Below, in pieces: positions 34,968 through 43,191 of a stretch of 64,000 nt of DNA. The notes under the pieces are model-generated. The model was not told where the DNA came from and searched no databases. It was given only the letters and a program-made list of their open reading frames with translations. The translations under genes and the position numbers were made by a program. Source of the stretch: Cytobacillus kochii (lineage in GTDB: Bacteria > Bacillota > Bacilli > Bacillales > Cytobacillaceae); assembly GCF_020171845.1 (NCBI RefSeq), contig NZ_JAIVAM010000001.1, positions 62,001-126,000 of the forward strand, read 5' to 3'. The number at the start of each line of letters is the position of its first letter. Positions within the stretch are counted from its first letter, which is position 1.

Positions 34968-35210
34968 ATGAATACAATCTCATCTGTGTTTAAGGCAACT
35001 CATGGTGTAATGACTAGTGAGGTTGGTGTCATCAGTGGGGATCTTGAATTACGAACGACATCTGACAAAGAAGGTAACCTCACTCTTGCGATTACCTATG
35101 TAGATGCGGAAGAATGGTACACACTTCCAGGGGGAAACTATCAGTTACATGACACTCGGGATCATGATGTGATACACCGAATGTTAATTGCAGTATTAAA
35201 CAGGCAATAA
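34968..35210 (+). CDS. Small unknown protein downstream of the secreted nuclease
   Basis: 80 residues starting MNTISSVFKATHGVMTSEVG, without signal peptide or membrane segment; a strong site, aaaggag, lies upstream. It looks like a compact beta-rich domain (GDLELRTTSD.., TLAITYVDAEEWYTLPGG). Its position after a secreted nuclease suggests an inhibitor or accessory protein like Nin of B. subtilis NucA, but no sequence similarity is claimed. No family is recognised. Confidence 0.6.
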   Translation: MNTISSVFKATHGVMTSEVGVISGDLELRTTSDKEGNLTLAITYVDAEEWYTLPGGNYQLHDTRDHDVIHRMLIAVLNRQ

Positions 35211-35320
35211 TCATAAATGTAATGTAATGTGGCGTTCTTGAGTGTGGAAGTAGGGGTTAAGGTGTTCAAGCTTTAATTAAATCAAGACTATATTCAATCA
35301 ACCTTGAAAAGGAGTAGTCG

Positions 35321-35615
35321 ATGTTTAATTGGAGGCTAACTGAAATAGAAGGACATCCTTGTTCAATAGATGAGGGAGAAATAAAAGATTTCAGAATGAG
35401 GAAAATAAAGGTAAAGAAAGTCCGGAAACGATGAGCGCTCTTTGTTAGTTATTCGCCGCCTTGGATATCACTAATAAAGAGTTTAGTATGATGGTCTACC
35501 CAATACCTAATGAACAGGCGAGATTGCTTGTGATGGAGAAGGCTCCTCATTATGAGTTAGCTGTCGAAGAAGAAGAAAATAATTTGTTTGATATAACCTA
35601 TTACCTTCATGGATA
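35321..35615 (+). pseudogene. Fragments of an unknown small gene
   Basis: A 37-codon frame from ATG 35321 (site aaaggag) reads MFNWRLTEIEGHPCSIDEGE and stops at a TGA near 35434. A different frame then gives FAALDITNKEFSMMVYPIPN followed by ARLLVMEKAPHYEL, ending at TAA 35613-35615 inside a terminator hairpin. The second part looks like a real protein C-terminus with its start lost. The family is unknown; it could also be two tiny genes. Confidence 0.35.
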
Positions 35616-35627
35616 ATAGGTTTTTTT
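35595..35627 (+). terminator. Intrinsic terminator
   Basis: AACCTATTA pairs with TAATAGGTT across ten bases and is followed by T to 35627. It overlaps the end of the preceding unknown frame. Confidence 0.85.
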
Positions 35628-35664
35628 ACTAGAGGATGGCAGAAATAAACATAAGAGTAAAATG

Positions 35665-35980
35665 AAAAGAAGATGCCCAAGGAATGGCTAAAGTTCATGT
35701 CGATAGTTGGGAAACAACAGAGAGCGCTTAAGTGTTGTACAACGAAGGCAATCTTGACTCAATCATAGGTACAATAGTGATAACTATACTGTAGCCTCTG
35801 AGAATGCGAGAGGAGAAATAATTGATTGTTTTTGCAGGTGGTTGGTTATAAACGGACATTCAATCAGTAGATTATTCTGATCGCCTTACTTTTCCTTTTG
35901 ATTGGAGGATTATACAGAAAAAAAGGATAGTTATTGCTTATAGAAGTGTTTTTGTAGATGTTCTAAAAGGAAATGAATAA
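35665..35980 (+). pseudogene. Heavily decayed GNAT acetyltransferase
   Basis: Scattered pieces in different frames read like a GNAT enzyme: AKVHVDSWETT near the start, then YTVASENARGEIIG, then RIVIAYRSVFVDVLKGNE near the end. Stops and shifts are frequent. The call rests on the order of these weak pieces. Confidence 0.35.
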
Positions 35981-36144
35981 AAAATAGTTCCTCTTCGATG
36001 AAAGGATTATTATAGCACCCTAGTATTCTCAGGAATTGTATAATCATTCATTATATATGCATGTGGAAGTTAGTTGATTGATTTGTTAACGTTATCTTAA
36101 CATTGTCTTATAAATGTAATTTCAAGTAAAAGTTGAATGTGTTA

Positions 36145-36181
36145 CTGTATAAAGAGGAAATTAAAATATACAGTTATACAG
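36145..36181. promoter_or_regulatory. Repeated CTGTATA / TATACAG boxes
   Basis: CTGTATA at 36145-36151 is inverted relative to TATACAG at 36167-36173, which is repeated at 36175-36181. The boxes lie about 50 bases before a small unknown gene and could be an operator; an overlapping -10-like TATAAA is present. Confidence 0.35.
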
Positions 36182-36227
36182 TATAAATATTAATAAATAA
36201 GAATAGGTGGGGGAAACAACAAAGAGT

Positions 36228-36446
36228 ATGCATACGATAAAAATAACCAACAACAGTGAGCAATTAGTTGAGTGTATAGAATACGAGCAGGAGAAAGATT
36301 TTCATAGAGTCTTAGAACAATTTAAAAATAACCCAATTTATAAGGAATGCTTATTGGAAGAATCTAAGGGACAAAGGGTAGCGAGTTTAAAAGTGAATTG
36401 TTTGAATGGTTACATTCATTCTATAAGCAACTCTGAAATTAAATGA
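36228..36446 (+). CDS. Small hypothetical protein
   Basis: 72 residues from ATG 36228; an in-frame GTG at 36207 lies in the ggtggggg that may be the ribosome site. It is soluble and charged, starting MHTIKITNNSEQLVECIEYE, with no known motif. A strong terminator follows, and boxes of CTGTATA type precede it. The function is unknown. Confidence 0.5.
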   Translation: MHTIKITNNSEQLVECIEYEQEKDFHRVLEQFKNNPIYKECLLEESKGQRVASLKVNCLNGYIHSISNSEIK

Positions 36447-36461
36447 AAGTTCTGAACAGAG

Positions 36462-36512
36462 AATAAGCATCAGTTATTGTTTGAGGAAACAATAACTGAT
36501 GCTTATTCTTTA
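36462..36512 (+). terminator. Strong terminator
   Basis: A perfect long stem (AATAAGCATCAGTTATTG.. with its complement) closed by a four-base loop, then a T-rich tail. It separates the small gene from the convergent MFS gene and may serve both. Confidence 0.9.
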
Positions 36513-36552
36513 TTTGTGTAGCGGTGATTAGCCATGAAAAGGCAAATCCTGT

Positions 36553-37677
36553 TCATGACGTTGACTTCTTCTTCGTAGTGACAAACAAAGAGATTAAGCA
36601 AAAGGCGGCAAATATGTTGAAACTAACAGGATAGGAAGTCATTTCAATGGATTTACCGGCGAGATAGGAACCTAATGATTGCCCGATTCCCAGTGCGAAA
36701 AAGGATAAACTTACTCCTAAAGCTGGCAAAACGGGAAAAATCCTCGTGGCCCAGACAATACATAGTCCCGTGAGGAAAACGTAGGTACTGCCAAATAGAC
36801 CAGCTGAAAGGTAAATAGCCACAGCGCTTGGAATTGTTAATAGAAAGATAGACGTTGCTAGTAAAAAGACAAGTAATCGGTAAGACAGGGACAATCCCAG
36901 TTTTTGAATAAAGTTTCCTGAAACGCCTCCAAGTATGCCAGCCAATCCTATGATAATCCAGAATATCACACTTTCATTGATTCCTAGTCCATAGCTTGAA
37001 GTTATGAAGCTTCTTGAAAAAGTCCAGTAAATTGAAGAACTTCCGCCGATTAAAAGGGAAGCAACTAATAAATATTTTGCTGTTTTTATAGCAGATAGAT
37101 ATTTAATATTGTTATCTGATACCGATTCCTTTTTCTCATCAGGAGGAAGAGAAAAATGATTCCAAATCAATACAAGAGCAGCAATAACAGCAAATAGTAA
37201 GTAAGCTAATCGCCAATGATCAGTCAATAAAATAACGATGGGTCCGGTCAAAATAATACCAAAGCTGGTTCCACTATTGATCCATGTGTTTCCTTGGTCG
37301 AGCTTTTCTTTTGATAAAGTGTTTTGCACCATTTGACTTAATGCTGGAGAAGCTAATCCACTACCTAAACCAGCTATAAATAGGCTTATATTTAAGTATA
37401 AAATAGATGGCGCACTAGCCATCCCTAGTAGTCCAAAAACGGCTGTACAACCAGCAAAGAGATTCACTTTCCGGTAGCCAAAATGTTTAATCAATAAGGC
37501 TGAAAGTAATAAAGCAAGTGCATAGGCGATAAATGCAATGGAACTCCCTAGCCCAGCTTCACCTTCACTCATGCCCAATGTATTCGAGATATTTGGGAGA
37601 AATAAGCCATAACTTAAGCGGGCAAGTGCATATGTGATAGCAATCATTGCTAATCCAGGTAGTATTACTTTTCTCAT
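36553..37677 (-). CDS. Major facilitator superfamily transporter
   Basis: 374 residues with about 11-12 membrane segments, of the YbfB/CynX-like MFS type. The first helices contain LARLSYGLFLPNISNTLG, and a central loop (DEKKESVSDN) divides the halves. The gene lies downstream of a TetR gene on the same strand, and both are preceded by the same 18-base palindrome. Drug or metabolite efflux under TetR control is inferred; the substrate is unknown. Confidence 0.82.
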   Translation of the reverse strand: MRKVILPGLAMIAITYALARLSYGLFLPNISNTLGMSEGEAGLGSSIAFIAYALALLLSALLIKHFGYRKVNLFAGCTAVFGLLGMASAPSILYLNISLFIAGLGSGLASPALSQMVQNTLSKEKLDQGNTWINSGTSFGIILTGPIVILLTDHWRLAYLLFAVIAALVLIWNHFSLPPDEKKESVSDNNIKYLSAIKTAKYLLVASLLIGGSSSIYWTFSRSFITSSYGLGINESVIFWIIIGLAGILGGVSGNFIQKLGLSLSYRLLVFLLATSIFLLTIPSAVAIYLSAGLFGSTYVFLTGLCIVWATRIFPVLPALGVSLSFFALGIGQSLGSYLAGKSIEMTSYPVSFNIFAAFCLISLFVTTKKKSTS

Positions 37678-37700
37678 GTTTATTCACCTCATTCAAATAG

Positions 37701-37718
37701 ATATAACGTTCATTATAT
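37701..37718. promoter_or_regulatory. TetR operator before the MFS gene
   Basis: ATATAACGTTCATTATAT, a near-palindrome, 24 bases upstream of the MFS start. The identical 18-mer occurs 20 bases before the TetR start. Confidence 0.7.
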
Positions 37719-37744
37719 TTTTTTGAAATAAAGAGCGAGACCCT

Positions 37745-38275
37745 TTATTCCGAAAACAAACTTAATACTGAATGATGAAATTCTGTTGCTACAGTCTCTA
37801 TAGCAAATACTTCTGCCAAAGCGGTAGCTCCTTCAAATAACAATTCAAGCCTTAGTGCCTCGTTGCTATTCAATCCTTTACTTGTGAAAAAATCAATGAG
37901 CCGTCTTTTATGTTGTTCAGTAAAACCGACAATCTCACTATTAAATGAAGGTTCTAAAGAATACTCCTCTCTAGCCCGCAGAAACATACAACCATTTGAA
38001 CCGTTTCTTCTTAACCAATGGATGTGTGCCTCGGCTAATCGAATAGCTAAGTTGCCCTGATTGGATAATGCATTTTCTAAAATGTCAAAATATCTTTCTT
38101 CTCGTCTACGTAACACTTCTAAAATAAGCGCTTCTTTCGATGCAAAGTGGTTGTACATTGTCATAAGAGCTACATTAGATTCTTTAATAATTTGTTTTAA
38201 GCCAACTGTATGAAAGCCGTGCTGATCAAATAATTTCTCCGATTTTTCAAGTAATTGCTCTTTCTTTTTACTCAT
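37745..38275 (-). CDS. TetR/AcrR family regulator of the MFS gene
   Basis: 176 residues. HTH: EKLFDQHGFHTVGLKQIIKE followed by SNVALMTMYNHFASKEALI. The C-terminal helical domain has NGCMFLRAREEY as in the YxaF/LmrA-like branch. Identical 18-base palindromes before this gene and before the MFS gene indicate that it represses both. The inducer is probably a transported drug-like compound. Confidence 0.88.
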   Translation of the reverse strand: MSKKKEQLLEKSEKLFDQHGFHTVGLKQIIKESNVALMTMYNHFASKEALILEVLRRREERYFDILENALSNQGNLAIRLAEAHIHWLRRNGSNGCMFLRAREEYSLEPSFNSEIVGFTEQHKRRLIDFFTSKGLNSNEALRLELLFEGATALAEVFAIETVATEFHHSVLSLFSE

Positions 38276-38294
38276 TTACCCACACATCCTTTAG

Positions 38295-38312
38295 ATATAA
38301 CGTTCATTATAT
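38295..38312. promoter_or_regulatory. TetR operator before the tetR gene
   Basis: ATATAACGTTCATTATAT, identical to 37701-37718, 20 bases upstream of the TetR start codon, consistent with autoregulation. Confidence 0.7.
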
Positions 38313-38363
38313 AAATAGTAAACCATTAAAAGGGGTTTTTCAATTAAGCTAATTTTTTTGGAT

Positions 38364-38668
38364 AAAGGTGGCTGGGACATAACCAAATGAGCTAAACTCA
38401 AATACGAACAATAAAAAATTATGGTCTAAAAAATATTATTTACAAAACAAATCCGTTACACTCGCTTTCCGCGGGGAGGGGCTGAGCCTTCTCGGGGTCT
38501 CAAGCTCCCCCTCTATTTCCAGCAGGAGGCGAGTGTCTTCCGCTCCATTCCACTATTTACTTCATATAAGGAGATAAATGATAAAAAATTCGAATGATTA
38601 GCTGTTAGATATACCTAATCATTCGATATAAATCCTTATCTAGCATACTTATATCCTGACCACTTTTC
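38364..38668 (+). repeat. Dispersed 305-bp element, copy 2
   Basis: Homologous over its whole length to 12265-12584. Shared blocks include GGCTGGGACATAAC, CACTCGCTTTCCGCGGGGAG, GGGGCTGAGCC, GAGGCGAGTG and TCCATTCCACTATT. The terminal inverted repeats are less perfect here (right end TATATCCTGACCACTTTTC). It lies directly against the 3' end of the VOC gene. Confidence 0.8.
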
Positions 38669-38672
38669 CTTC

Positions 38673-39086
38673 TTACTTTTCTTGCATTCTTTTAACATTC
38701 TCTGAATGATACGGTGAATCTTTTACTTCATTTACTACACTAAATGGATTACCGTCTATATCGAAAAAATCGAAGAACGCCATCTCTCCCATATGTTGAA
38801 TATCAGTCGTTATTACTCCATTATTATTAAAAAACTGATGGGCTGTTACGATGTTATCCACGACAAAATTGTAATAGGCGTTTTTTTGTTTATCTTGTAT
38901 AGTGAATTCCGTCGGTTGTGGACGATTCACTTTGATTAAAGCTAACTGAGTTGACCCAGTAGGTAAATAAAATCCCGCACCATCTTCCCAAACATCAATT
39001 TTCGTCGCACCTAAGTATTTTTCGTACCATGAAGAAGATTTTTCAATATCTGACACAGGAATAAAAATGCTACCGACTTTAAACAT
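38673..39086 (-). CDS. VOC family (glyoxalase/bleomycin resistance-like) protein
   Basis: 137 residues of the vicinal oxygen chelate fold. The pattern is FIPVSDIEKSSSWYEKYLGA, a middle part with YYNFVVDNIVTAH, and FFDFFDIDGNPFSVVNE as the second-module metal-binding end. The group includes drug-binding and fosfomycin- or bleomycin-resistance proteins as well as dioxygenases. A ribosome site, aaggagga, precedes the start. The substrate is unknown. Confidence 0.82.
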   Translation of the reverse strand: MFKVGSIFIPVSDIEKSSSWYEKYLGATKIDVWEDGAGFYLPTGSTQLALIKVNRPQPTEFTIQDKQKNAYYNFVVDNIVTAHQFFNNNGVITTDIQHMGEMAFFDFFDIDGNPFSVVNEVKDSPYHSENVKRMQEK

Positions 39087-39261
39087 AGGTTTCCTCCTTA
39101 AAAAATTGGTTTCCTTATAATAATAATATAAAAAGTGTAATATTTTAAATTTTTAAATATCAATGGATTTAAATATGTATGATTATCTATTCGGTGTAGA
39201 TGATATAAATGAAGATGTATGTTAAAATATACGAACAATTGTTCTTTTTAGGAGGGTTATG

Positions 39262-39786
39262 ATGAGAAAAGTAGTACTATATATTGCTCAAAGTTTAGAT
39301 GGTTATATCGCAACAAAAGACGATTCGCTAGAGTGGTTATTTAGTGTGGAGTCAGAAGGAGATAATGGCTACGGTGAGTTTATCAACGGTGTGGATACAA
39401 TCTTAATAGGAAAGCGTACATATGATTGGGTAATGGAACAAGAGAAGGGGGATTTTCCATACAAGGATAAGGAATGTTTTGTGTTTTCCCGATCAGTAAA
39501 TGAAGATACGGAATATGTGAAATTTATTCATCCAGATATTAAAGCATTTACCAATCATTTGAAAAATGGTGAGGGAAAAAGCATATGGCTAATTGGTGGG
39601 GGTGACTTACTCTATACATTCTTACAGGAAAATCTTGTAGATGAAATGATTGTTACTGTTGCACCAAGAATCATTGGTGAGGGCATTCCCCTTTTTAAGG
39701 CAGGTGATTATCAATTCAATCTTTCTTTAAAAAGCACGAGAACCTTTAATCAATTTGTTGAATTACATTATGTAGTGAAAAGGTAA
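39262..39786 (+). CDS. Dihydrofolate reductase family protein (RibD C-terminal-like)
   Basis: 174 residues from ATG 39262, five bases after ggaggg; an ATG at 39259 is too close to it. It has the DHFR/RibD reductase fold, with VVLYIAQSLDGYIATKDDSL, TILIGKRTYDW, IWLIGGGDLLYTFL and DEMIVTVAPRIIGEGIPLF. Such YyaP/YwjB-like proteins probably reduce pteridine-like or other substrates with NADPH. The exact function is unknown. Confidence 0.85.
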   Translation: MRKVVLYIAQSLDGYIATKDDSLEWLFSVESEGDNGYGEFINGVDTILIGKRTYDWVMEQEKGDFPYKDKECFVFSRSVNEDTEYVKFIHPDIKAFTNHLKNGEGKSIWLIGGGDLLYTFLQENLVDEMIVTVAPRIIGEGIPLFKAGDYQFNLSLKSTRTFNQFVELHYVVKR

Positions 39787-39818
39787 TGTTTCGAGAATTA
39801 ATGTGCTGTCAAAATCAT

Positions 39819-40202
39819 TTAATCGTGTTTAATTAAAAAGGTTTTGACAGCATTCATTGTATTTTTTCCGGCACTAATGAAGGTAATGATATGGCAAAAA
39901 GAAAATGATGAACCATCTGACATAGTATAAGTGCCATCCGCTGACGCTAGTTTTCCATGGGTGATAATTCGCTCAATATGTAGAGATAAAACATGATTAT
40001 TTTCAGTGTTAGCAAAGAAATGAAATAGGCTCTCTTTGCCAATGATTGACTGATGGTTCACCCGTTGCCATTGGATATCCTCTGACAAATAGTGAGAAAC
40101 TTGGGAGGGATCCTTACGAGCAAAAGCATGTATCATTTCTTTAATCGTCTCTTTTTTTGGTGCATTGCTACAATCTTTTGGGTAAGTAAAGGTAAAGTCC
40201 AT
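39819..40202 (-). CDS. SnoaL/NTF2-like fold protein
   Basis: 127 residues with the small alpha+beta cone fold typical of SnoaL-like proteins: KETIKEMIHAFARKDPSQVS, then YLSEDIQWQRV and NNHVLSLHIERIITHGKLAS. These proteins bind small molecules or catalyse isomerisation; the substrate is unknown. Its last codons form part of an inverted repeat (TGCTGTCAAAA at 39804-39814 and TTTTGACAGCA at 39842-39852) that may end transcription. Confidence 0.65.
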   Translation of the reverse strand: MDFTFTYPKDCSNAPKKETIKEMIHAFARKDPSQVSHYLSEDIQWQRVNHQSIIGKESLFHFFANTENNHVLSLHIERIITHGKLASADGTYTMSDGSSFSFCHIITFISAGKNTMNAVKTFLIKHD

Positions 40203-40311
40203 TATACTTTCACTCCTTTTTATTTATCTTACCGGATTTTTTGCCTGATTGACAAATCTATGGAGAACATAATATAGTTATTATTAATAAAAGAAGGGAG
40301 GATCATTAAAA

Positions 40312-40356
40312 ATGACTGCAAGTATGAGATTACGCCACGTTACTTTGAACAGCTAA
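40312..40356 (+). CDS. Leader peptide of the ABC-F/mph operon
   Basis: A 14-codon ORF, MTASMRLRHVTLNS, with aagggagg nine or ten bases upstream. Its last codons overlap a hairpin (TTTGAAC 40344-40350 with GTTCAAA 40366-40372), and two terminators follow before the ABC-F start. A short ORF in this place is typical of ribosome-controlled attenuators of ABC-F resistance genes. Confidence 0.6.
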   Translation: MTASMRLRHVTLNS

Positions 40357-40549
40357 TTGAATAATGTTCAAAGGCTCTGTTTTCATAAACAGGGTAAACG
40401 GGAGTAGTCTGCACATTTTTAATGGTTTTCATCGTGATAATTTCGAACAGAAAACGCAGATTGTCTGTGTTTTTTTGTTATTTCTAAAACAAATACCACC
40501 ATATACGTTTACCCTAAACACAGACAACCGAGCGCGTCTGTGTTTTTTT
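40344..40549 (+). promoter_or_regulatory. Transcription attenuator with two terminators and a mutually exclusive pairing
   Basis: Terminator 1: AAACGCAGA pairs with TCTGTGTTT (40452-40472), then T. Terminator 2: ACACAGAC (40518-40525) pairs with GTCTGTGT (40536-40543), then T to 40549. The right arm of terminator 1 (GTCTGTGTT 40463-40471) is perfectly complementary to the left arm of terminator 2 (AACACAGAC 40517-40525), so that pairing would disrupt both. AGGGTAAACG (40391-40400) also pairs with CGTTTACCCT (40506-40515). Drug-stalled ribosomes on the leader could select the read-through fold. Confidence 0.7.
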
Positions 40550-40592
40550 ATGATCACATTCCTTTAATCACTCAACTAAAGGAAGTGGAAAC

Positions 40593-42056
40593 GTGGAACA
40601 ATTAACATTAGAAATGAAAAGTATTGAGGTGACATATCTAGATCGTATTATTTTAGAGATTCCTTATTTATCAGTCTACCAGTATGATCGAATTGGGATT
40701 GTTGGGAAGAATGGTAGTGGTAAAACGACCCTATTAAAGCTTATGTATGGGGATATCTATCCTTTAAAAGGAAGTGTGAGTAAACAGATTGACTTTGGCT
40801 ACTTTGAGCAAAAAGAAGTGCCGGAAACGAGGCAAGCAGACGGTGAGTTATTATCAAGGTTATTCGTACCAAATGAGGATGTGAATCATTTAAGTGGTGG
40901 TGAACAGACACGATTAAAACTTGCTCAACTTTTTTCCACCTATTATGAAGGAATGCTTATCGACGAACCGACAACCCATCTGGATAGTGAAGGTATAGAT
41001 TTTTTAATCGATCAGCTTATGTATTATTACGGTTCGCTTATTATTATTAGTCATGATAGATACTTGCTCGATCAATTGGTAACAAAAATATGGGAAGTTG
41101 AAGATGGAACGGTAACAGAATATGTGGGCAACTATTCTGACTATGAGTCACAGAAACAACTAGCTCACAATCAGCATATTCAAGCATTTGAACAATATAA
41201 GAAAGAAAAACAAAGATTAATTCAAGCAGCGGATGAAAAAATGAAGCAAGCAGAAAAAGTGAATCAAGCCAATCATTCAATGTCGAAAAAAGAGGCAAAA
41301 GCAAAAGCGAACCGAATGTTCATGACGAAATCAAAAGATACAAGTCAAAGGAATATTCATCGTCAGGCGAAGGCAATAGAACAAAGAATAGATCAGTTAG
41401 GAGAGGTAAAGACACCGGAAGTTGATCGTGTGCACCACTTCCCACAATCAAAAATTCTGCAAATGCATAATAAATACCCAATAATGGGAGATAGAGTCTC
41501 TTTATCTGTTGATGGCAAACGATTATTAACACATGCCAGTTTCCAGTTCCCATTAAGAAAGATCATTGCCATTGAGGGAAGGAATGGTTCCGGTAAAACG
41601 GTTTTACTTAAACATATCGTCTCCAATGGGAAGGGAATAGTTCTATCTCCTAATGTATCATTTGGTGTTTATCATCAGCATAATTATTTATTAAAAGGTG
41701 TACAAACGGTTTTAGCATTTATGAATGAAAACAGTGTATATGCTGAAAGTAAAGTTCGTACAGTCCTTCATTCTATGGGTTTTGAAGGGAATGACTTGCA
41801 GAAATCGGTAATGACCTTAAGTGGTGGAGAATCAACCAGACTTGTATTATGTCAGCTATTTTTAGGAAGTGATAATGTACTCATCTTAGATGAACCAACC
41901 AATTTTCTAGATATAAAAGCCATACAAGCATTGGAAAGTTTTCTTCATGCATATGAAGGGACTGTACTGTTGGTAAGTCATGACCGAACTTTCGTGAAAA
42001 GAGTGGCGGATCATATATTTAAAATTGAAGAGCAACAAATAAAACAAGTGAAATAA
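40593..42056 (+). CDS. msr: ABC-F ribosomal protection protein, Msr-like
   Basis: 487 residues, starting at GTG 40593 after aaaggaag. It has two nucleotide-binding domains and no membrane part: Walker A GKNGSGKTT (38-46) and GRNGSGKT (about 328-335), signatures LSGGEQ and LSGGES, Walker B MLIDEPTTHLD and LILDEPTNFLD. The charged linker between them is the arm that reaches the ribosomal exit site. The length and layout match the Msr(A)/Msr(D) class, which dislodges macrolides. It is followed by mph, as in msr-mph pairs elsewhere, and preceded by an attenuator. Drug specificity (macrolide, lincosamide or pleuromutilin) is not certain. Confidence 0.83.
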   Translation: MEQLTLEMKSIEVTYLDRIILEIPYLSVYQYDRIGIVGKNGSGKTTLLKLMYGDIYPLKGSVSKQIDFGYFEQKEVPETRQADGELLSRLFVPNEDVNHLSGGEQTRLKLAQLFSTYYEGMLIDEPTTHLDSEGIDFLIDQLMYYYGSLIIISHDRYLLDQLVTKIWEVEDGTVTEYVGNYSDYESQKQLAHNQHIQAFEQYKKEKQRLIQAADEKMKQAEKVNQANHSMSKKEAKAKANRMFMTKSKDTSQRNIHRQAKAIEQRIDQLGEVKTPEVDRVHHFPQSKILQMHNKYPIMGDRVSLSVDGKRLLTHASFQFPLRKIIAIEGRNGSGKTVLLKHIVSNGKGIVLSPNVSFGVYHQHNYLLKGVQTVLAFMNENSVYAESKVRTVLHSMGFEGNDLQKSVMTLSGGESTRLVLCQLFLGSDNVLILDEPTNFLDIKAIQALESFLHAYEGTVLLVSHDRTFVKRVADHIFKIEEQQIKQVK

Positions 42057-42069
42057 AGGAGAGAAAAAA

Positions 42070-42987
42070 ATGGATAAAAAAGAAGTGAAAAGACTAGCTG
42101 ACAAACATGGATTAATGATTGATGAAGAAGAAATTAAAATAAATGAGTCAGGTATGGATTTCTTAGTTGCACATGTTGTGGATAAAAAAAATAATAAGTG
42201 GATATTACGTATACCACGGCGTGAAGATTCCATGACTCGTTCAAAACAGGAGCATGCGGTACTTGAAGTACTTTATAAACATACGAGCATTAAAGCACCG
42301 CATTGGAAGGTTTTCACGAATGAGTGTATGGCCTACAAACAATTAGACGGTATACCAGCTGGCACAATCGATCATGAGATACAAAACTATGTTTGGAGCT
42401 TCGATAAGGAAAGTGATTTGACACGTTATCACACAACTTTAGGTGAAATACTGGCAGAACTTCACCGAACGCCGATTCCCTATGTGGAAGATACTGGTAT
42501 TAAAATTTTTAATAGTTCCCAAGCAAAAGAGGAAATGAGTTCAAGAATGAATAAGGTAAAGGAAATTTACGGGGTAAGCGATGAACTTTGGAGACGTTGG
42601 CAGAAGTGGTTGGCGAATGATCGTCTATGGCCCAATCATACAGGATTGCTTCACGGTGACGTGCATCCAGGGCATATTCTTGTGAATAAAGAGAAAGAGG
42701 TAACAGGATTGATAGACTGGACTGAAGTAGCTGTCGGTGATGTATCTATAGACTTTACCTCTCATTATTTAATTTTTGGAGAAGAGGGGTTAGATGCAGT
42801 CCTCTCAGCTTATGAAAAAGCGGGCGGCAGGACATGGCCATTTATGAAAGAGCATATCATCGAACTTGTCAGTGCAGCAGCCGTTGGAGTCGCTGAATTT
42901 GCTCAACTCTCTGGTTTGGAGGAAATGGAGAAGATGGCAAAAACGATGCTTGGTGTAGATGGGGATAATGAGGAGAGCAGCAAATAA
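42070..42987 (+). CDS. mph: Macrolide 2'-phosphotransferase
   Basis: 305 residues of the aminoglycoside/macrolide kinase fold. The catalytic loop is HGDVHPGHILV (D197), the metal site is LIDWTE (D216), and the nucleotide-binding part has WILRIPRRED. As I recall Mph(C), shared blocks include IPRRED, IDHEIQNYVW, RMNKVKEIYGVSDELW and YEKAGG. The enzyme family phosphorylates the desosamine 2'-OH of erythromycin-class drugs using GTP. It sits 13 bases after the ABC-F gene, with SD aaggagag, giving one operon with two separate mechanisms against macrolides. Confidence 0.88.
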   Translation: MDKKEVKRLADKHGLMIDEEEIKINESGMDFLVAHVVDKKNNKWILRIPRREDSMTRSKQEHAVLEVLYKHTSIKAPHWKVFTNECMAYKQLDGIPAGTIDHEIQNYVWSFDKESDLTRYHTTLGEILAELHRTPIPYVEDTGIKIFNSSQAKEEMSSRMNKVKEIYGVSDELWRRWQKWLANDRLWPNHTGLLHGDVHPGHILVNKEKEVTGLIDWTEVAVGDVSIDFTSHYLIFGEEGLDAVLSAYEKAGGRTWPFMKEHIIELVSAAAVGVAEFAQLSGLEEMEKMAKTMLGVDGDNEESSK

Positions 42988-43002
42988 ATCCTAGAGATAC
43001 TC

Positions 43003-43045
43003 AACAAGCGAGCAAAGACTGTGAAAAGATTTGCTCGTTTGTTTT
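43003..43045 (+). terminator. Terminator of the msr-mph operon
   Basis: AACAAGCGAGCAAA pairs with TTTGCTCGTTTGTT (one G-T or A-C position) around a 13-base loop, followed by T. Confidence 0.85.
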
Positions 43046-43191
43046 TACTATCATTCGTTTTGAAAACAGGGTGAAGCAATCATACGACGGTTATCCGTAG
43101 GTGATACATAGTTGAACCGTTAAGAATATTGAAGGTAATAGAAGAATAATGTCGAATCCACATAGGAAGAACAGCAAATGGAGGTTTTCGG

